Positions 1 through 11,887 of a DNA stretch of 64,000 bases are shown here, one piece after another. Position 1 is the stretch's first letter. Each line of letters begins with the position of its first letter. The DNA is from Thalassia testudinum (Eukaryota; Streptophyta; Magnoliopsida; Alismatales; Hydrocharitaceae): the NCBI GenBank assembly GCA_037157565.1, contig JAZHRO010000050.1, positions 41,646,501 through 41,710,500 on the forward strand, given 5' to 3'. The notes under the pieces were generated by a model, which saw nothing but the letters and a program-made list of their open reading frames with translations, did no database searches and was not told the DNA's origin. The translations under genes and the position numbers were made by a program.

Positions 1-640
1 CAACAAAGAACTTATCCCGTTTTGTTTTTGGCCAATCAGTGAGGATTCGTTCTGTGGCAAATAATTTGCGATGGGTGCAATCCACGTGAGGGTAGTAGTA
101 GCTAAAATGCTTTCATTAGGGAACTGATTAGGTGGGGTCATTATGTCATTTGTCATAAGACGAGAGAGATGGTCGGCCACTACATTATGTGATCCCACCT
201 TATCCTTGATGTCTAGGTCAAATTCCTAGAGCAGCAGAATCCCACGGATACGGCAGGGTTTTGCATCTTTCTTTGTCAGCAAATATTTAATTGCCGAGTG
301 GTCGGTATATACAGTGACATGTGACCCCAAAAGATAAGATCTAAATTTTTCTAAGGTAAATACAATGGCAAGAAGTTCCTTTTCAGTAACTGTGTAATTC
401 CATTATGAATCATCAAGAGTTTTGCTAGCATAATAGATCACAACAGGCTTCTTGCCAATTCTTTGCCCTAGAAAGGCCCCTACAGCAAAGTCTGAGGCAT
501 CTATCATTAATTCAAAGGGACTATTCCAATCAGGTCCCTGTAAAATTGGTGCCTCAATAACCTCCATCTTCAACCTTAAAAAACTCTCTAGGCACTTATC
601 ATTAAAATCAAATGGTTGGTCTTTAGTAAGTAGCTGACTT
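1..640 (-). pseudogene. Element 1 RNase H domain and connection to integrase (decayed)
   Basis: Conceptual minus-strand translation gives an RT-linked RNase H of Ty3/gypsy type. The three catalytic carboxylates are still visible in the contexts DASDF, TEKELLA and TDHSA, followed by a tail resembling KKDAKP...EFDL and ADHLSRL. RNase H would degrade the RNA strand of the RNA/DNA hybrid during reverse transcription. Two in-frame stops interrupt it: one just before the NYTVTEKE segment (about 403) and one before EFDL (about 222). Both look like CAA or CAG changed to TAA or TAG. The reading continues to the window edge, where the region before the integrase zinc finger begins. Confidence 0.85.
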
Positions 641-1832
641 AAGGGCTTGGAGATTTGGGAAAAATTTCGATGAATCTACAGTAGAAACCCACATGACCCA
701 AAAAGGATCTGATTTGTTTGACAGTAGTGGGTGGTGGGAGCTTAGATATAGCATCTATTTTTGCTTTATCTACCATGATTCCTTGTTTTGAAACAACATG
801 GCCCAAGACAATACCTTCCTAGACCATGAAACGACTTTCCTCCCAACTGAGGACCAGATTGACTTCTATGCTTTTTTGCAGAGTTCTTTCAAGGTTCTTG
901 AGACAATGGTCAAAAGAATCTCCAAAAATAGAGAAGCAATCCATAAAGATTTCTAAGCATTCACCTACTAGGTCTGAAAATATTGCAAGCATACACCTTT
1001 GAAAAGTCATGGGTGCGTTACAAAGACCTAAGGGCATCCTTTGGAAAGTAAAGGTTCCAAAGGGGTAGGTGAAAGTTGTTTTGTCCTGGTCCTCAGGATG
1101 AACCGCTACCTAATTATAGTTGGAATAACCATCCAAAGAATAGTAAAAATCTCGTTCGGCTAAATGCTCCAAGATTTGATCAATAAAGGGGAGCGAGAAA
1201 TGGTCCTTCTTGGTGGCGGTGTTTAATTTTATGTAATCGATACACATGTGCCAAGAAGAGGTGGTTCGAGTGACTACATTCTCCCCATTATCATTAGTGA
1301 CAACTGTTAGTCCAGCTTTTTTGGGCAGAACTTGTGTTGGACTAACCCAGGAGCTGTTAGAAATGGGGTAGATGATATTAGCATCAAGCCACTTAATAAT
1401 CTCCTTTTTTATCACCACTTGCATAATAGGGTTCAAGCGCCTTTGTGGTTGGTGAGAGGGCCCAGAATCATCCTCTAAATATATACGATGTGTACAATAG
1501 GATAGATGAATACCCCTAAGATCAGAAAGGGTCCAGCCAATAGCTTTTCTATATTTGTTCAAAACCTGGAGAAGTTTGTGCTCTTGTGCCCCGGTAAGTC
1601 CAGAATTTATAATCTGGGGTAGGGTCTAATTTGGACCCAGGAAGACATATTTAAGGGAGTTGGGCAAAGGTTTTGATTCCAATTGTGGGCTCGGCTCTGA
1701 AAGAATTTCTGCTTTATGGGTTAGTGGTGAGGTGAGAGTGAAAGGGTCAGTTGGAGGGTTAGCTGAATGGGTGGAAGGGTGTGAAGAAGTGGATTGTTCA
1801 GGAACCATATTGATGGCAAAATAGGAACACAA
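640..1832 (-). pseudogene. Element 1 reverse transcriptase (decayed)
   Basis: The segment starts with the protease-RT linker ending near LPNSLKYVFLGPN (1626-1832). It continues with a typical Ty3/gypsy RT: WTLSDL, the HRIYLEDD segment, WLDANIIYPISNSSWVSP, the PKKAG motif, CIDYIKLN and PLPFIDQIL (1110-1562). After a stop it resumes with FPFGT-like and MPLGLCNAPMTFQRCM segments (819-1037). The active-site box, FMDD in intact relatives, reads FMDC (about 950), so one catalytic aspartate is lost. A further stop precedes the EGIVLGH-like segment. RT would copy element RNA into cDNA in the virus-like particle; this copy cannot. Confidence 0.9.
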
Positions 1833-1841
1833 ATGGGAAAT

Positions 1842-2500
1842 CTACAAAGTTTCCTCCAGAATATTTTCTATTTCGGAATCCGAATCATCAAAGAAATCAG
1901 GTTCTCGAAACCACCTAGAAGCCTGAAAAATGTCTAGGGTTACAGATTCACCACCACACATGATCTTCATTTTTCCAGAATCACAATCGATATTTGTGTG
2001 GGTGGTGGCTAAGAATGGTCTTCCGAGAATTATGGGGCAAACTTTAGTGCTTCCGATACCTCTATGTCTAGGACTAAAAAGTCTACGGCAAATAGACAAT
2101 TTTTGACCCGGACAAGGACATCCTCAACAATTCCCCTTGGTTTAATTGTAGATCGATCGGCTAATTAAAGAGTAACCTCAACAGGCTTTAATTCATCAAT
2201 CTTAAATTCCTCAAAAATAATTGTGGGGATAAGATTGATTGAGGTACAGAGATCCAACAAAGCACGATCAAAAGAAGTATCATTAATGATAACTTGAATC
2301 AGGGGGGCGCTGGGATCTTTTCTCTTAAGAGGCAGTCGACTCTGCACAACTGAGTTGACTGTCTTAGGAAGGATCACCTTTCCTAAATTACAGGGCTGCC
2401 TTTTCGAGGTACACAAATCTTTTAGGAATTTTGCATAGGCAGGGATGTATTTTATGGCATCTAGGAGAGGGATATTAATTTCAACTTGCCTAAATAAATC
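1842..2500 (-). pseudogene. Element 1 aspartic protease (decayed)
   Basis: The domain spans two open stretches (2165-2707 and 1842-2099). It begins after the LFRQVEINIPLLDAI segment and includes AKFLKDLCTSKR and a catalytic box that reads LLDLCTSINLIP. In elements A and C the same box reads DLGAS, so the glycine and alanine next to the catalytic aspartate are replaced and activity is unlikely. The C-terminal flap and hydrophobic segment (PIILGRPFLATT, then an acidic tail) is present but separated by an in-frame stop near 2163. The enzyme would process the Gag-Pol polyprotein. Confidence 0.87.
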
Positions 2501-4390
2501 CATTAATTCCTTTTCAGTGGGCTCGGATTTCTTCTTTTTCTTATTTGAAGAATGGAGGGCTTGTGGAAATGGAGTAGGGTTTCCCTGTTTTGCATTAATT
2601 GGTTCCTGAACAATATGAGAGGAAGATTGGGAAGAGTTGATATGTGTTTCATTAAAACAAGTTTCTTTAATAGGTAGGGGACTGTGAGTGGGTTTCCCAT
2701 TCCTCAAAGTAACTGCATTTGTAGTCTAGTTGTTTCTAAGATGAGGACGGGAAGCCTGACTGTTATTGAAACTCGGTGGATGCTGAGGTGTTGGTTGAAT
2801 GGGTTGACTGGGATATCCACCTTGGAACTAATTCCTTCGATTATTTGGGTTGGGCATGGGTTGGGAAGGTAAATTCCCAATAGGTCAATGATCAGGAGTA
2901 ACCTTAACTTGGTGTTGCAAGTTGGTAATCATGCGGGTTACTTCTGTCATTTGATTCTGCATTCCTTGCAGATTTTTCATGACCTGATTGTTAATATCTT
3001 CCTGGGATGGTCCAGGTTGATACACAGGTTGCCTATAATTCCCAAAATAGTTTTGTTTAGGAAAAGGAATCGGATTTGGGTTTTTTCAGGAGTGATTCGG
3101 GTTAGTCCTCCAGTTTTGATTGAAAGTGTTGGAGGGGTTTCTAAATTGCTCCTGGAGAGCATAAATATTTTCTGTGGTGAGATCAAAAATATTTTGATCA
3201 AAATTCCCAGTCAAATCTTGCGGGAAATCAGTTGGAAACTGCTGACCAGCAGATGTGCCATCAATGTTGTGCAAATTTTCCCTTCGGAGAAGTTGTGGAG
3301 GGTTAGTGTGTGGAGTGTTAACGTGTGGAGCTTGTTTATTTGTGAGCTTTTGTTCCATTTTCTTTTGGTGAATTTGCATTTGGTCCAGTCGCTGAGCTAA
3401 CATATATAGATCATCTTGAGTGACTGGAACGGTGGTGGATTTGGAGTCAATTTCATGGAATCCATGTTTGGGGTTTTGTGTTCTACCAAAAGTGTTCATT
3501 GAAGTCATATTAAATGAGTTTTCACTCATTTCTTCAAAGAGGAGATAGACACTTTCGTCATCTTTGTTAGGGAAATTGCCCCCACATGAGGCATCCACAA
3601 ATCGTTTCAATTGATCTTCTAATCCATGATAGAAGATCTACACTAACTGCCATTGTGGAATTTCATGGTGGGGGCAACTTCTTAGAAGTTCTTGAAATCT
3701 TTCCCAGGCTTCATAGAGAGGTTCACCAATTTTTTGTTGAAAGGTCGTTATTGATCTTCGTAAAGCATTAGTTCGACCGATCGGAAAATTTTTTTTTAGA
3801 AAAGCGCTTTTTAAATGGGGCCAGGTGGTAATTTGGCACCCAACCGTTCTAAACCAATGAGAAGCTTTGTCTTTAAGAGAGAGAGGAAAAAGTCTCAATA
3901 ACCACATGTCTTCCTGCACATTGAGGGAATGAGTGGTTTGAGCGAGGACAGTTAATTCCTCGAGATGACAAAAAGGGTTCTCTCTTGAAAGACTGTGAAA
4001 ATGTTTGATAAGGTTTAGAATGGCTGGTTTGATCTCGAAATCCCCTTGTGGTATCACCACCTCGGGTCTTTCCTCGTAATTGGAAGGATCATAGAAATCC
4101 TTAAGAGGAACGATAGGCTGTTGGCGGGGTGGTGGATTTTGCCCTTGGTTAGCTAGGTTCGTGATAGTCCTAGCCAAATCTTCTTGATTTTGTTGCAGTC
4201 GAACCAAATGGTCGACCATCAAGGCAAAGGGGTTTGTATTTTGAGTTAGAATTGGAGGGCCACCTGGCCCTGCAGGAATTTCTGGTTGCTCCAAATGAGG
4301 GAAGTGAGGGAGGGGGAAGTCAGCTTATAGGTTGCCTGACGGGTTAGAAGTGGAAGCAGAATTTTTTTGTCGGCTTCCTGGGTTTTCCAT
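2500..4390 (-). pseudogene. Element 1 gag polyprotein (decayed)
   Basis: The likely start is the ATG at 4390 (MENPGSRQ...); a stop near 4325-4327 follows early. The main gag domain lies in 3638-4294, with the Retrotrans_gag features HFHSLSRENPF, LFPLSLKDKASHWF, LKSAFLKKNFPIGRTNALR and EPLYEAWERFQELLRSCPHH. It continues past a stop at 3635-3637 into 3086-3610 (LKRFVDASCGGNF-like, then a glutamine-rich coiled stretch LAQRLDQMQIHQKKMEQKL). A TLRNGK-like motif follows near 2700; the equivalent in element C is TTRSGK. Gag would form the particle that packages element RNA. No CCHC zinc knuckle is visible. Confidence 0.87.
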
Positions 4391-6067
4391 TTTCTTAGAA
4401 GAGGAGGGAGAAGAAAATAATGATTTTCTGCTGTGGGGGGAAAAATCAGATGGTCCCTCAAGATGTGGTTTTTGGGACCATCGCCTATGCATGCACTATT
4501 TTGGAAGAAATGGAGGGGAGGAGAAGACAAAGAGATGAGAGAAAGTATGCAATTCAAACAACAAAAGCTAGACCTAACTTAAGTGTGACTCCCTAAAAAT
4601 AAACCTAAGACTTGGTCTATGTAGGTAATAAGTAATCAATAGTGAATACCCATTCTGTCAGCAAATCTAGCCAAGTTGCTTAAGGGGAGGTTTGGTCCCA
4701 AACGTTTCCCAGGGAAAACCCCAGGTGCTTATACAAACCCGCGCCTGGTCATTTGACATGGCCCTCAGCTTGACCACTAGATATAGATGACAGAATTGGT
4801 ATTAACTAGAGAAAACTTAAGACTTATATAGCAAGCCTAAGTTGATGAAGCCTTAAGGGTGAAGTTGCTATGGATTTTAGTTAGGTCTAGGATACTATAG
4901 TGCACATGGAATGTGGAGGGTGTTAATTTGGGTTATTGCCCTGTTATTTCAATTTTTTTTTGTGTGTGTGCAGGAATTGGAAAGTGGTTCCAATGCAAAT
5001 CATGTTGTCACAATTGATGTATTCTTGTCTTTTAGGATTTGATTTAAATTAATGAGTTTTAGGGTTTCCTTTCTTAAGACTTCAGACAAGTTTTGAAGTT
5101 CCACAAACAAAAGGAAATCAAGTTGTATGGGTTGAGATCAATTTCCTTTTAGTGGTTTGTCTCTAAAAATGAAAAAGAAACCCTAATTCGATTGATCCTA
5201 GGATAGAAATTTAACTACCAATGAGTTGTTTTTAGTTTTTCTATATTAAGTAGTGGTCCAAACAATTCAAACAACATTACTACTTTGAAGAGAATCAAAC
5301 AAGGATTCCAGAAAATATTTTTGTAAGATTTTAGGAATTTGTTTGCTATTTTTTGTGAATTTTTGTTTGCGGTGGTGTCCAAGACTAGAAATGATACCCG
5401 TGAGTATTCTGGACTTTTTGTACCACCACTGGATGCAAAAAATTTTGATGATTTTATGTGATATGTATAATTTCACAAGGATTCCACAAAGTTAAATTTC
5501 ATAAAATTTGGATGAGCATAAAAATTCTAAAAATTCATGGACAGTAGCAGAATAGGAAGATTAGAGGGTGTAAACCCTCTGCAGTCCATGAATTTTTAAA
5601 AATTAAATACATAGCCAATGGATCAGAAATTTAGAACAGATGTTCCTAACTTAATTTGAAATCACTGTATGAAATTTTATTATTTTAGGAGGCCTATGGT
5701 GTTGGAAATTAATTTTTGAAGTTTGGACAGAAATCTAAACTTGAAAATCAGAACACCAACACTTGGATTGGAGTGGTGTTTTGATGAAGCATACAAGCAA
5801 ATAATGAATTTTAATGGACACCACTCCACTTAATTAAGATGTTTGGGATCCTGAAAGCCAAGTTTAATATTTTTTTAGTAGTTTTAATTGACTATGTGAC
5901 CAGAAAAGAGAACCAATCTTAATTTTGCTGGAACAAAAGGAACTTTGAGCTCTCGCTTCCAAATTCTCACTTTCTTCCTGCAATTCCTGCACACACGAGA
6001 GAAAAGAAAGAGAAGGGGATGAGATCCACTTCAAGCAAGAGGAAAATGGTTAATGCAAAGCCGTGCC
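4391..6067 (-). other. Element 1 untranslated leader between PBS and gag
   Basis: About 1.7 kb of AT-rich sequence without a supported gene. It is homologous to the leader of element E at 30157-31804; shared landmarks are the TTTGGTCC/AAACAA-type blocks and the CCACCACT segments. Long leaders before gag are usual in Athila-like elements. The small open frames here, such as 5267-5476, are not shared with E and I do not treat them as genes. Confidence 0.75.
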
Positions 6068-6085
6068 TCCCCAGCAACAGCACCA
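6068..6085 (-). other. Element 1 primer binding site (tRNA-Asp type, decayed)
   Basis: The 18-base site is the reverse complement of a tRNA-Asp-type PBS with three mismatches to the perfect sites at 14729 and 36565. All three differences are G-to-A on the plus strand at CpG positions. It lies six bases inside the LTR end. Confidence 0.88.
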
Positions 6086-6090
6086 AAAAG

Positions 6091-8358
6091 CGGTGTGAAA
6101 AATTGCAAGATTTGTAATTAGGGTTTTTAATGTCGTTGTAACACGTGAATTCGCATACGCTTCTAAATTTATATTCCTAGATAGGGGAGCATCTAGGGTC
6201 ATCCAAGGAGGAAAATTTGCAATTCAAATCTCTTGCTTTAAGGGGAAACTCAATCTTTCTTTATTGGTATTTTAAATATATAATTTTTTTTTAGTTTTGA
6301 AATAATGAGGGCAAAATGCGAATTGTGACGAAAAAGTACTAACACCTATAATTACTAAGCTAAAACTTAAGAGATAAATATGTCCCCTCCCTAAGCTCAC
6401 TCTAGGAAAGTGGAGGCCTAGAGTAATTAGGAAGCAAAAGTGAAACAAGTGCTTGATCAAGAACAAACAATTGCAATAGAAATTAAAAAGAAGGCAAATT
6501 AATTTAGCAGAATTTGTATTCTTTTACAAAGACATGTAGAGGAATGCTTCTACTAGAAATGGAGAATATAAAAGCAATAAAAGAAACACAAATCCTCTTG
6601 CAGAATCTGGTGAAGAAGGGAGTCTTCTTGCTCCAAGCCTAGCTGCTCCTTGGCTTGAAAAGAGGGTCTCCTTCTCCTTCCTTCAAAGCTCCTCCAAGGT
6701 GGATGCTCTCCACCTCAAGTCTTTCCTCCAAGGGTGGGCATGCACCACCCTCAAGTTCTCCTCCAAGGTGGCATGGACCACCTTCAAGACCTCCTCTAAA
6801 GGTCTTCCTTGCCTGGCTCCTCCTTTGGCTGGCGTGGACACAAGAGATAAGGGAAGAGGGGAAGGCACCAAGGGGACAGAATATCCCCTTAATCTTCTTC
6901 TTCTTCTTCTCTCTTGGGTGTGGGATTTAGGTAGAGTATGAGAGGAATTTTGCTACCCAAGGATGGGTTGTAAGGTGGTGGGTGGTGGTCTTTTTATAGG
7001 GTAGGATGAGGGGTTAAGGTGACTCTTGAGATGGATGGCTAAGATGGGAAGATGGAGGTGGTTAGGTGATCCTAGGACTAAGGAGAGTTGGCACCACCTA
7101 AGGGGTGTAAGGGGGGTAGTTATGGGTGGCCAACGGACACCTAAAAGTGGCGCCAACCATGGAGAGGTGCCACGGGCTGGCGCCAACTTGTAGGCTTCTA
7201 GAACAGGGTTGAGGTGGATGGTGGAGATGGCTTGGAGGGGTTATGTGTAGGGTGGATATGGGGGTTGAAGTTGGTGCCAAAAGGGAGTTAGTTAGGGTTA
7301 GTTTTGGCGCCAACTTTAGGTGCCTTTTGGTGGTTAGTTGGTGGTGAAGGGGGTGGAGCCAACTTGAGTAGAGGTGGAGCTAGCATAAGTAGGCTTAGGT
7401 GGACTTGGAGTGGTAGGTTATGTAGGTGGAGTTAGGGTTAGGTTTTTGGTGCCAGGGAGGCGGATGCTAGCTAGGATAAGCTAAACTAAGCTAGCTTAGC
7501 TAGCTATGGAGTAGAGGAATATACATGTGGAGCTTAGGGTTTGAGGAGAGGAGCTGAATATGCAGAGTCTGGAGCTGAATTGGAGCTGGCAACTACTGAA
7601 GAGGTCAACATTGGGCTACTCTAGCTGGCTTAGCATGCTAGTTCTTTGCTAGTTGCTAAGCCAGGCTAAAGTGAGCTGGCTTCTGTTGAATGGAGCTAAG
7701 GTGAGTTGGGTCTGGTGCTCCCAGGGAGGATTGAGCTGGTTGAGACAGCTAAGGTTGCTTAGCTCAATTAGCTTGAGCTAAGCTAGGTCCCCGGGTGCTG
7801 GACTTGAGCTTCCTGAGCTGTGAAGAATTCTTCTTCAGCTGGCCGCAGTTGAGTGGAACTGGATGTAGCTGGATCTGAGCTGTGGTGAACTCCAGTCAAC
7901 TCAGCTGAGCTAGCTAGAGCTCCCTGTGGACTAGTGGGAGCTGAGATGAGCTAGACTCAACTAAGTTGAGCTTGTTCTGAGCTGACCTGAGCTAGGGTAA
8001 GCTATGATGAGCGCTCCTGAGCTGCCATTCAACTGAGATTAGCTGAATGGAGTTAGGATGAGCTAACCCTAGTACATGTGAGCTAGGTTCCAGCTGTGGT
8101 GAGCTGGATCAAGTTGAGTTCCAGCTAGTCTGAGCTCCTCCTTCACCAGTTGCCTTCTTAAGTGCTAGGGTTTTAGGGATCTGTATATCTGTTCATCCCT
8201 AACACTCACAAAAACACTTTAAAACGACAAGAAAAAATGCAATGCATGCCTAACCTAGTTAATGCCTAAATGCATCCTAAAAACTCGTTTGCGAAGCAAA
8301 ATCCTAAGAGCTAGGTTTGTTTTAATGCATAAGAATGATGATAAATTGACGTTTATCA
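6091..8358 (-). repeat. Element 1 5' LTR (B-type)
   Basis: This is collinear with the solo LTRs at 24208-26485 (+) and 48243-50456 (-) and with the LTR of element E at 31828-33848. The outer tip at 8358 reads, in element orientation, TGATAAACGTC. The inner end at about 6091 has lost its terminal dinucleotide (CG where E has TG). The segment 7480-8150 is a degenerate AGCT-rich array in the U3 half. A TATAAAAAG box lies at 6990-6998 on the minus strand. Open frames in this LTR (for example 6655-7313) are not conserved genes. Confidence 0.9.
6990..6998 (-). promoter_or_regulatory. TATA box of element 1 LTR
   Basis: TATAAAAAG on the minus strand, at the same place as TATAAAAAG at 25597-25605 in the solo B-type LTR. 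It is the probable core promoter of the element. Confidence 0.6.
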
Positions 8359-9083
8359 GCTGCCTACAGCAACAGTTCAAGAGACAGCTTGGACATCGCT
8401 AATGGTCTCATACCTATTTTAGCCTCTTCTCCTCCACTATGAAAGGACCTACACCCCCTCCCTTCCAATCCATCTCTACCTACTCTACTCCCACCTACTC
8501 CCATGCTTTAGTAAGCCTACCAACGCTCTGTTAGAGTTTTCTCTCAAGCTCCCAAGGAACCTATTAGTATAGCGAACCTCTGCCCTACCAGATACTCCTC
8601 CAACTTTTCATCCCCATTCATAGGTCGCCTTGGAGCCGTCCTCCCACCTCCATTCCGGTAGCAGATCATCTTCACCTTCTCACCTCCATTCTAGAGCTCT
8701 GTTGAAGCTTTCCTCTACCCGACGTCCTCCCGCTTCTCACCTCCGTCATCCTGCTTCCCAACTCCTTCATTGAGCTTCTGCCGAGAGTCGTCGTCTCATC
8801 GAACAACCACTTTAGGAGATTTCTTCTCACCTCCCTCTCTTTTTATGTTTTCTATATTATTGTAATTGACATTTATGCAATATATTAGATTCAATTCTAT
8901 CTCTCTCTTGTGATTGATTGTCATTTTATTTCAAAAATAGAAAAAACAAAACCCTAAAACACCAAAAAGAAATAAATTGAAGCGCGATTTTCATTCAAAG
9001 TAAACATCGCCTCCTTGTGTTCGACCTGGGACTCCCTTGGAGTTTCGGTATAAATTTTATTCGAACACAAGTTTTGTAACTAT
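8359..9083 (+). repeat. Element Z 5' LTR, right-hand part (D-type)
   Basis: From GCTGCCTACAG at 8359 the sequence follows the D-type LTR at 28952 to about 29680 (AGGACCTACACCCC, CACCTCCCTCTTTTTATG, GTTCGACCT, then GTATAAATTTTATT). Its left part is displaced by element 1, which inserted here. At about 9083 it runs directly into RNase H coding sequence rather than a PBS, which marks an internal deletion in element Z. Confidence 0.82.
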
Positions 9084-10590
9084 GAAACATCTCTTGGCCA
9101 AAAAGGATGTGAAACCCTAGCTTATTCGTTCGATTCTGCTGCTTCAAGAATTCAATCTTGAAATCAGGGATAAAGCTAGGGCACAAAATGTAGTGGTGGA
9201 TCACCTCTCAAGAATCCCAATTGATTCTCCTCATCTAGATGTTTTGATCTTTGATATTTTTCTGGATGAGGCTATCCTTACAGTCTCGAGTATCCGAACC
9301 CCCTGGTTTATGGATATCATCAATTATTTGCCTGCTAGTCAAATCCCCCAAGATTGGACCAGACAACAATGGGATAGACTTGTGTCTAAGGCTAAATATT
9401 ATTTTTGGAATGATCCCAAGCTGTACTGCATCGGTGAAGACTAGATTATTCGTTGATGCATCCCAGAAATTGAGTTCCATAGCATACTTGAGTTCTGCCA
9501 CACATTTGCGTGTGGTGGACACTTTTTCAGGAAAAGGATGGTAGCAAAAATCTTGCAATCCGGATTCTATTGGTCGTTATTATTTAAGGATTCCCAAGAA
9601 TTCTCAAAGTCATGCACCTGATGCCAGACACTCGGGAACATGGCTAAGAGAGATATGATGCCCCTAAACCCAATACTTTCCATCGAAATTTTTGACATTT
9701 GGGGCATCGACATTGTGGGACCTTTCCCTCATTCATTTGGACACCAGTATATTTTGGTCGCTGTTGATTATGTGTCGAAATGGATTGAGGCAATTCCCAC
9801 TCGGACCAATGACCACAAGTTGGTCATCAATTTTGTGAAGAAAAATATCTTTAGTCGGCTCAGGGTTCCTCTGGCAATTATCAGTGATGGTGGCACACAA
9901 TTCACTCATGCCCAGTTTCAGAATTTACTGGGGAAATACAGGGTGAATCATCAGATTTCCACACCTCACCACCCTCAGACGAACGGACAAGCCGAGGTCT
10001 CCAATTGAGAGATCAAAAACATTTTGCAGAAAATCGTTAGGCCTGATAGGAAGGATTGGACCCAAAAGCTAGATGATGCTCTTTAGGCCTACCATACGAT
10101 GAACAAAATGCCTATCCGTATGTCTCCATTCCGTCTGGTGTTTGGTAAGGCATGTCACTTACCTGTAGAACTTGAACACTGGGCTTTTTGGGCCGTCAGG
10201 AAATGTAATTTTGGCCTAGAGTTGGCTGGGAAAACTAGGAAACTCCAACTATCTGAGTTGGAGGAGCTTCGAAATGATGCTTATGAAAATGCCAAAATCT
10301 ATAAGGCAAGGACCAAAGCTCTCCATGACCAGATGATTTCACGTAAGAGCTTTGAGCCGAACTAGAAGGTCTGGCTTTTTGATTCTTGATTAAAGCATTT
10401 CCCTGGAAAACTCAGGTCTAAGTGGGACGGCCCATTCGTTATTGAGCGGATTTTCCCTAACGGGGCTGTTGAAATCTTTGACCAAAAGATGGGTAATATC
10501 TTCAAGGCCAACGGACAGCGTCTTAAACCCTTTGTTGACCATATGCTTCCTGAACCTGTCTCAAACACGATTTCTCTTACCTTGCCATAA
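9084..10590 (+). pseudogene. Element Z RNase H tail and integrase (decayed)
   Basis: A single frame runs from the RNase H end (HLLAKKDVKP, then LLLQEFNLEIRDKA and VVDHLSRIPID) through integrase to a TAA at 10588-10590. It is broken by only about seven stops (for example 9442, 10006, 10084, 10363, 10387) and no clear frameshift. The zinc-binding HHCC region is partly visible (FCHTFACGGHF, then C..C before QTLGNM). The DDE core is intact in [16 protein letters not shown] and GQAEVSN (9640-10008), followed by a [11 protein letters not shown] segment (GPY/F-like). Integrase joins element cDNA to the chromosome. The sequence is clearly diverged from the integrases of A and C, so Z belongs to another family of the same lineage. 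Confidence 0.88.
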
Positions 10591-11887
10591 CCACCATGGG
10601 TCGATCATTACCTAGCTGAAGGCACTAAACTCAGCACGTGTAAAGACTATTCCATGCTGACCAGAATCCTATGGAAACCAGGTGCTATTCTTCCACTAAA
10701 ACTCTCCTGCATGCGTACATTTCTGACAATGAGGACAATGCAATAGCTAAGTATGGGGGGTGGATATATCTTATAATCTTTTTGTCAGCTATAACAGTAA
10801 TTTCTTGTTATTTGCTTAGACTCTTCAGGTCTTCGGGGTTAATTAGCTCGGGTGTCCACTCGAATGTGGACTTAGTCTCGAGTCCTTACCAATTAAAATT
10901 CATTTTAATTTGGTAGAAAAATTAGGATGATAAGTATGTGACTTATCAACCCGCCCTTTGATTTCGGGGGACTTTAAGCCTAAGCATCTACACACTTTTT
11001 TGCACTGACTCACTTTTTGATAGGTTTCTTCGAAAATTGGGTAGCTAATGAACTATCTAGGGTGGTATGGCTTGCAAGTTGTCAGTAGTAATAGCTCATC
11101 GGCTAGTTGTCCAGAGCCCAGTAACAAGACCATTTTCATTGTACTGCTTTTAGGTAAATCTTAGAATAGGGAAGCCACCTACTTAAAAAAAAGAGAGAAA
11201 AAGAAAAAAATAGAAAAAGGAGAAAAAATAAATAATAAAAAATCACACTTCAGCACACGAGTATGACTGGCAAGTTGCCATGGGTAACAGCCCATTAGCC
11301 GGTTGTCCAAAACCCAACTCACAAAAAAATGCATAATAGTTACCAAAACACTTATGGAAGAAGCAAGGAAGTAGAATAAACCGGGCAGATATACAATGGG
11401 TTCACCATTATGTTTACCCCATAAATAAAAGTAGGGAGAAAGCTACCATTCAAAAAGATAAACCTCTAGCCAAGGTTACCTATGGTTGTAGAAACCCGAA
11501 GTACGTTTTAACAGCTGCTTAGTGAGTCTTCCACTCTTTTCACTAAATGCTTAGCACTTAGAGTCCTTTTCGACTCTTGAGTGAGTCGGGTAGTCGTAAA
11601 AAGTTATCCCGGAACTCTCAAACTCCAAAAGTATAAAAAAAATTAGAAAAGAAGAAAAACAAGAAAAAATTTTTGTATCTTCTCTTCTCAAATAAGGCGA
11701 GGGCTTAGATGGTCTGCATTCCGACAGACACCCAAACACTGTCGAGTCTTCGTAACTAGGTCTTGGGTTGAAAGTTCCTAAAATAACCAACAAATTATGC
11801 CTAAGAGATCAAATCCTAATTCTACTTTTATAAATACCATTTACACTAATTTTACTAGGGACTAGCAAAAAAGTAAGAATGGGGTTA
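10591..11887 (+). other. Element Z non-coding 3' region with polypurine tract
   Basis: No supported gene lies between integrase and LTR, so there is no env-like frame. The motif at 10725-10760 (GAGGACAATG... then TATGGGGGG) corresponds to GGGGACATTG motifs at the same place in A and C. Two diverged copies of a roughly 50-base unit lie at about 11069-11118 and 11268-11320 (GGCAAGTTG, GCC/GGTTGTCCA). The polypurine tract ends AGAATGGGGTTA at 11887. An A-rich stretch is at 11185-11250. Confidence 0.7.
11883..11887. repeat. Target site duplication of element A, left copy
   Basis: GGTTA immediately precedes the TG of A's 5' LTR. The matching copy is at 28133-28137, directly after A's 3' LTR. Confidence 0.85.

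Larger units (their letters stand above)
1..8358 (-). mobile_element. Element 1: Athila-like Ty3/gypsy LTR retrotransposon, B-type LTR, partial
   Basis: Reading leftwards on the minus strand the order is 5' LTR (8358-6091), tRNA-Asp-type primer binding site, a 1.7-kb leader, gag, protease, RT and RNase H; the window edge cuts the element before integrase. Gene order, the gag domain and the PBS type together point to the Athila lineage of Ty3/gypsy. The right end abuts the second half of a D-type LTR (8359 onward, homologous to 28952 onward), so this element inserted into that LTR. Its target duplication cannot be checked because the left end is outside the window. All coding parts carry stops or lost catalytic residues, so it is not autonomous. 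Confidence 0.9.
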
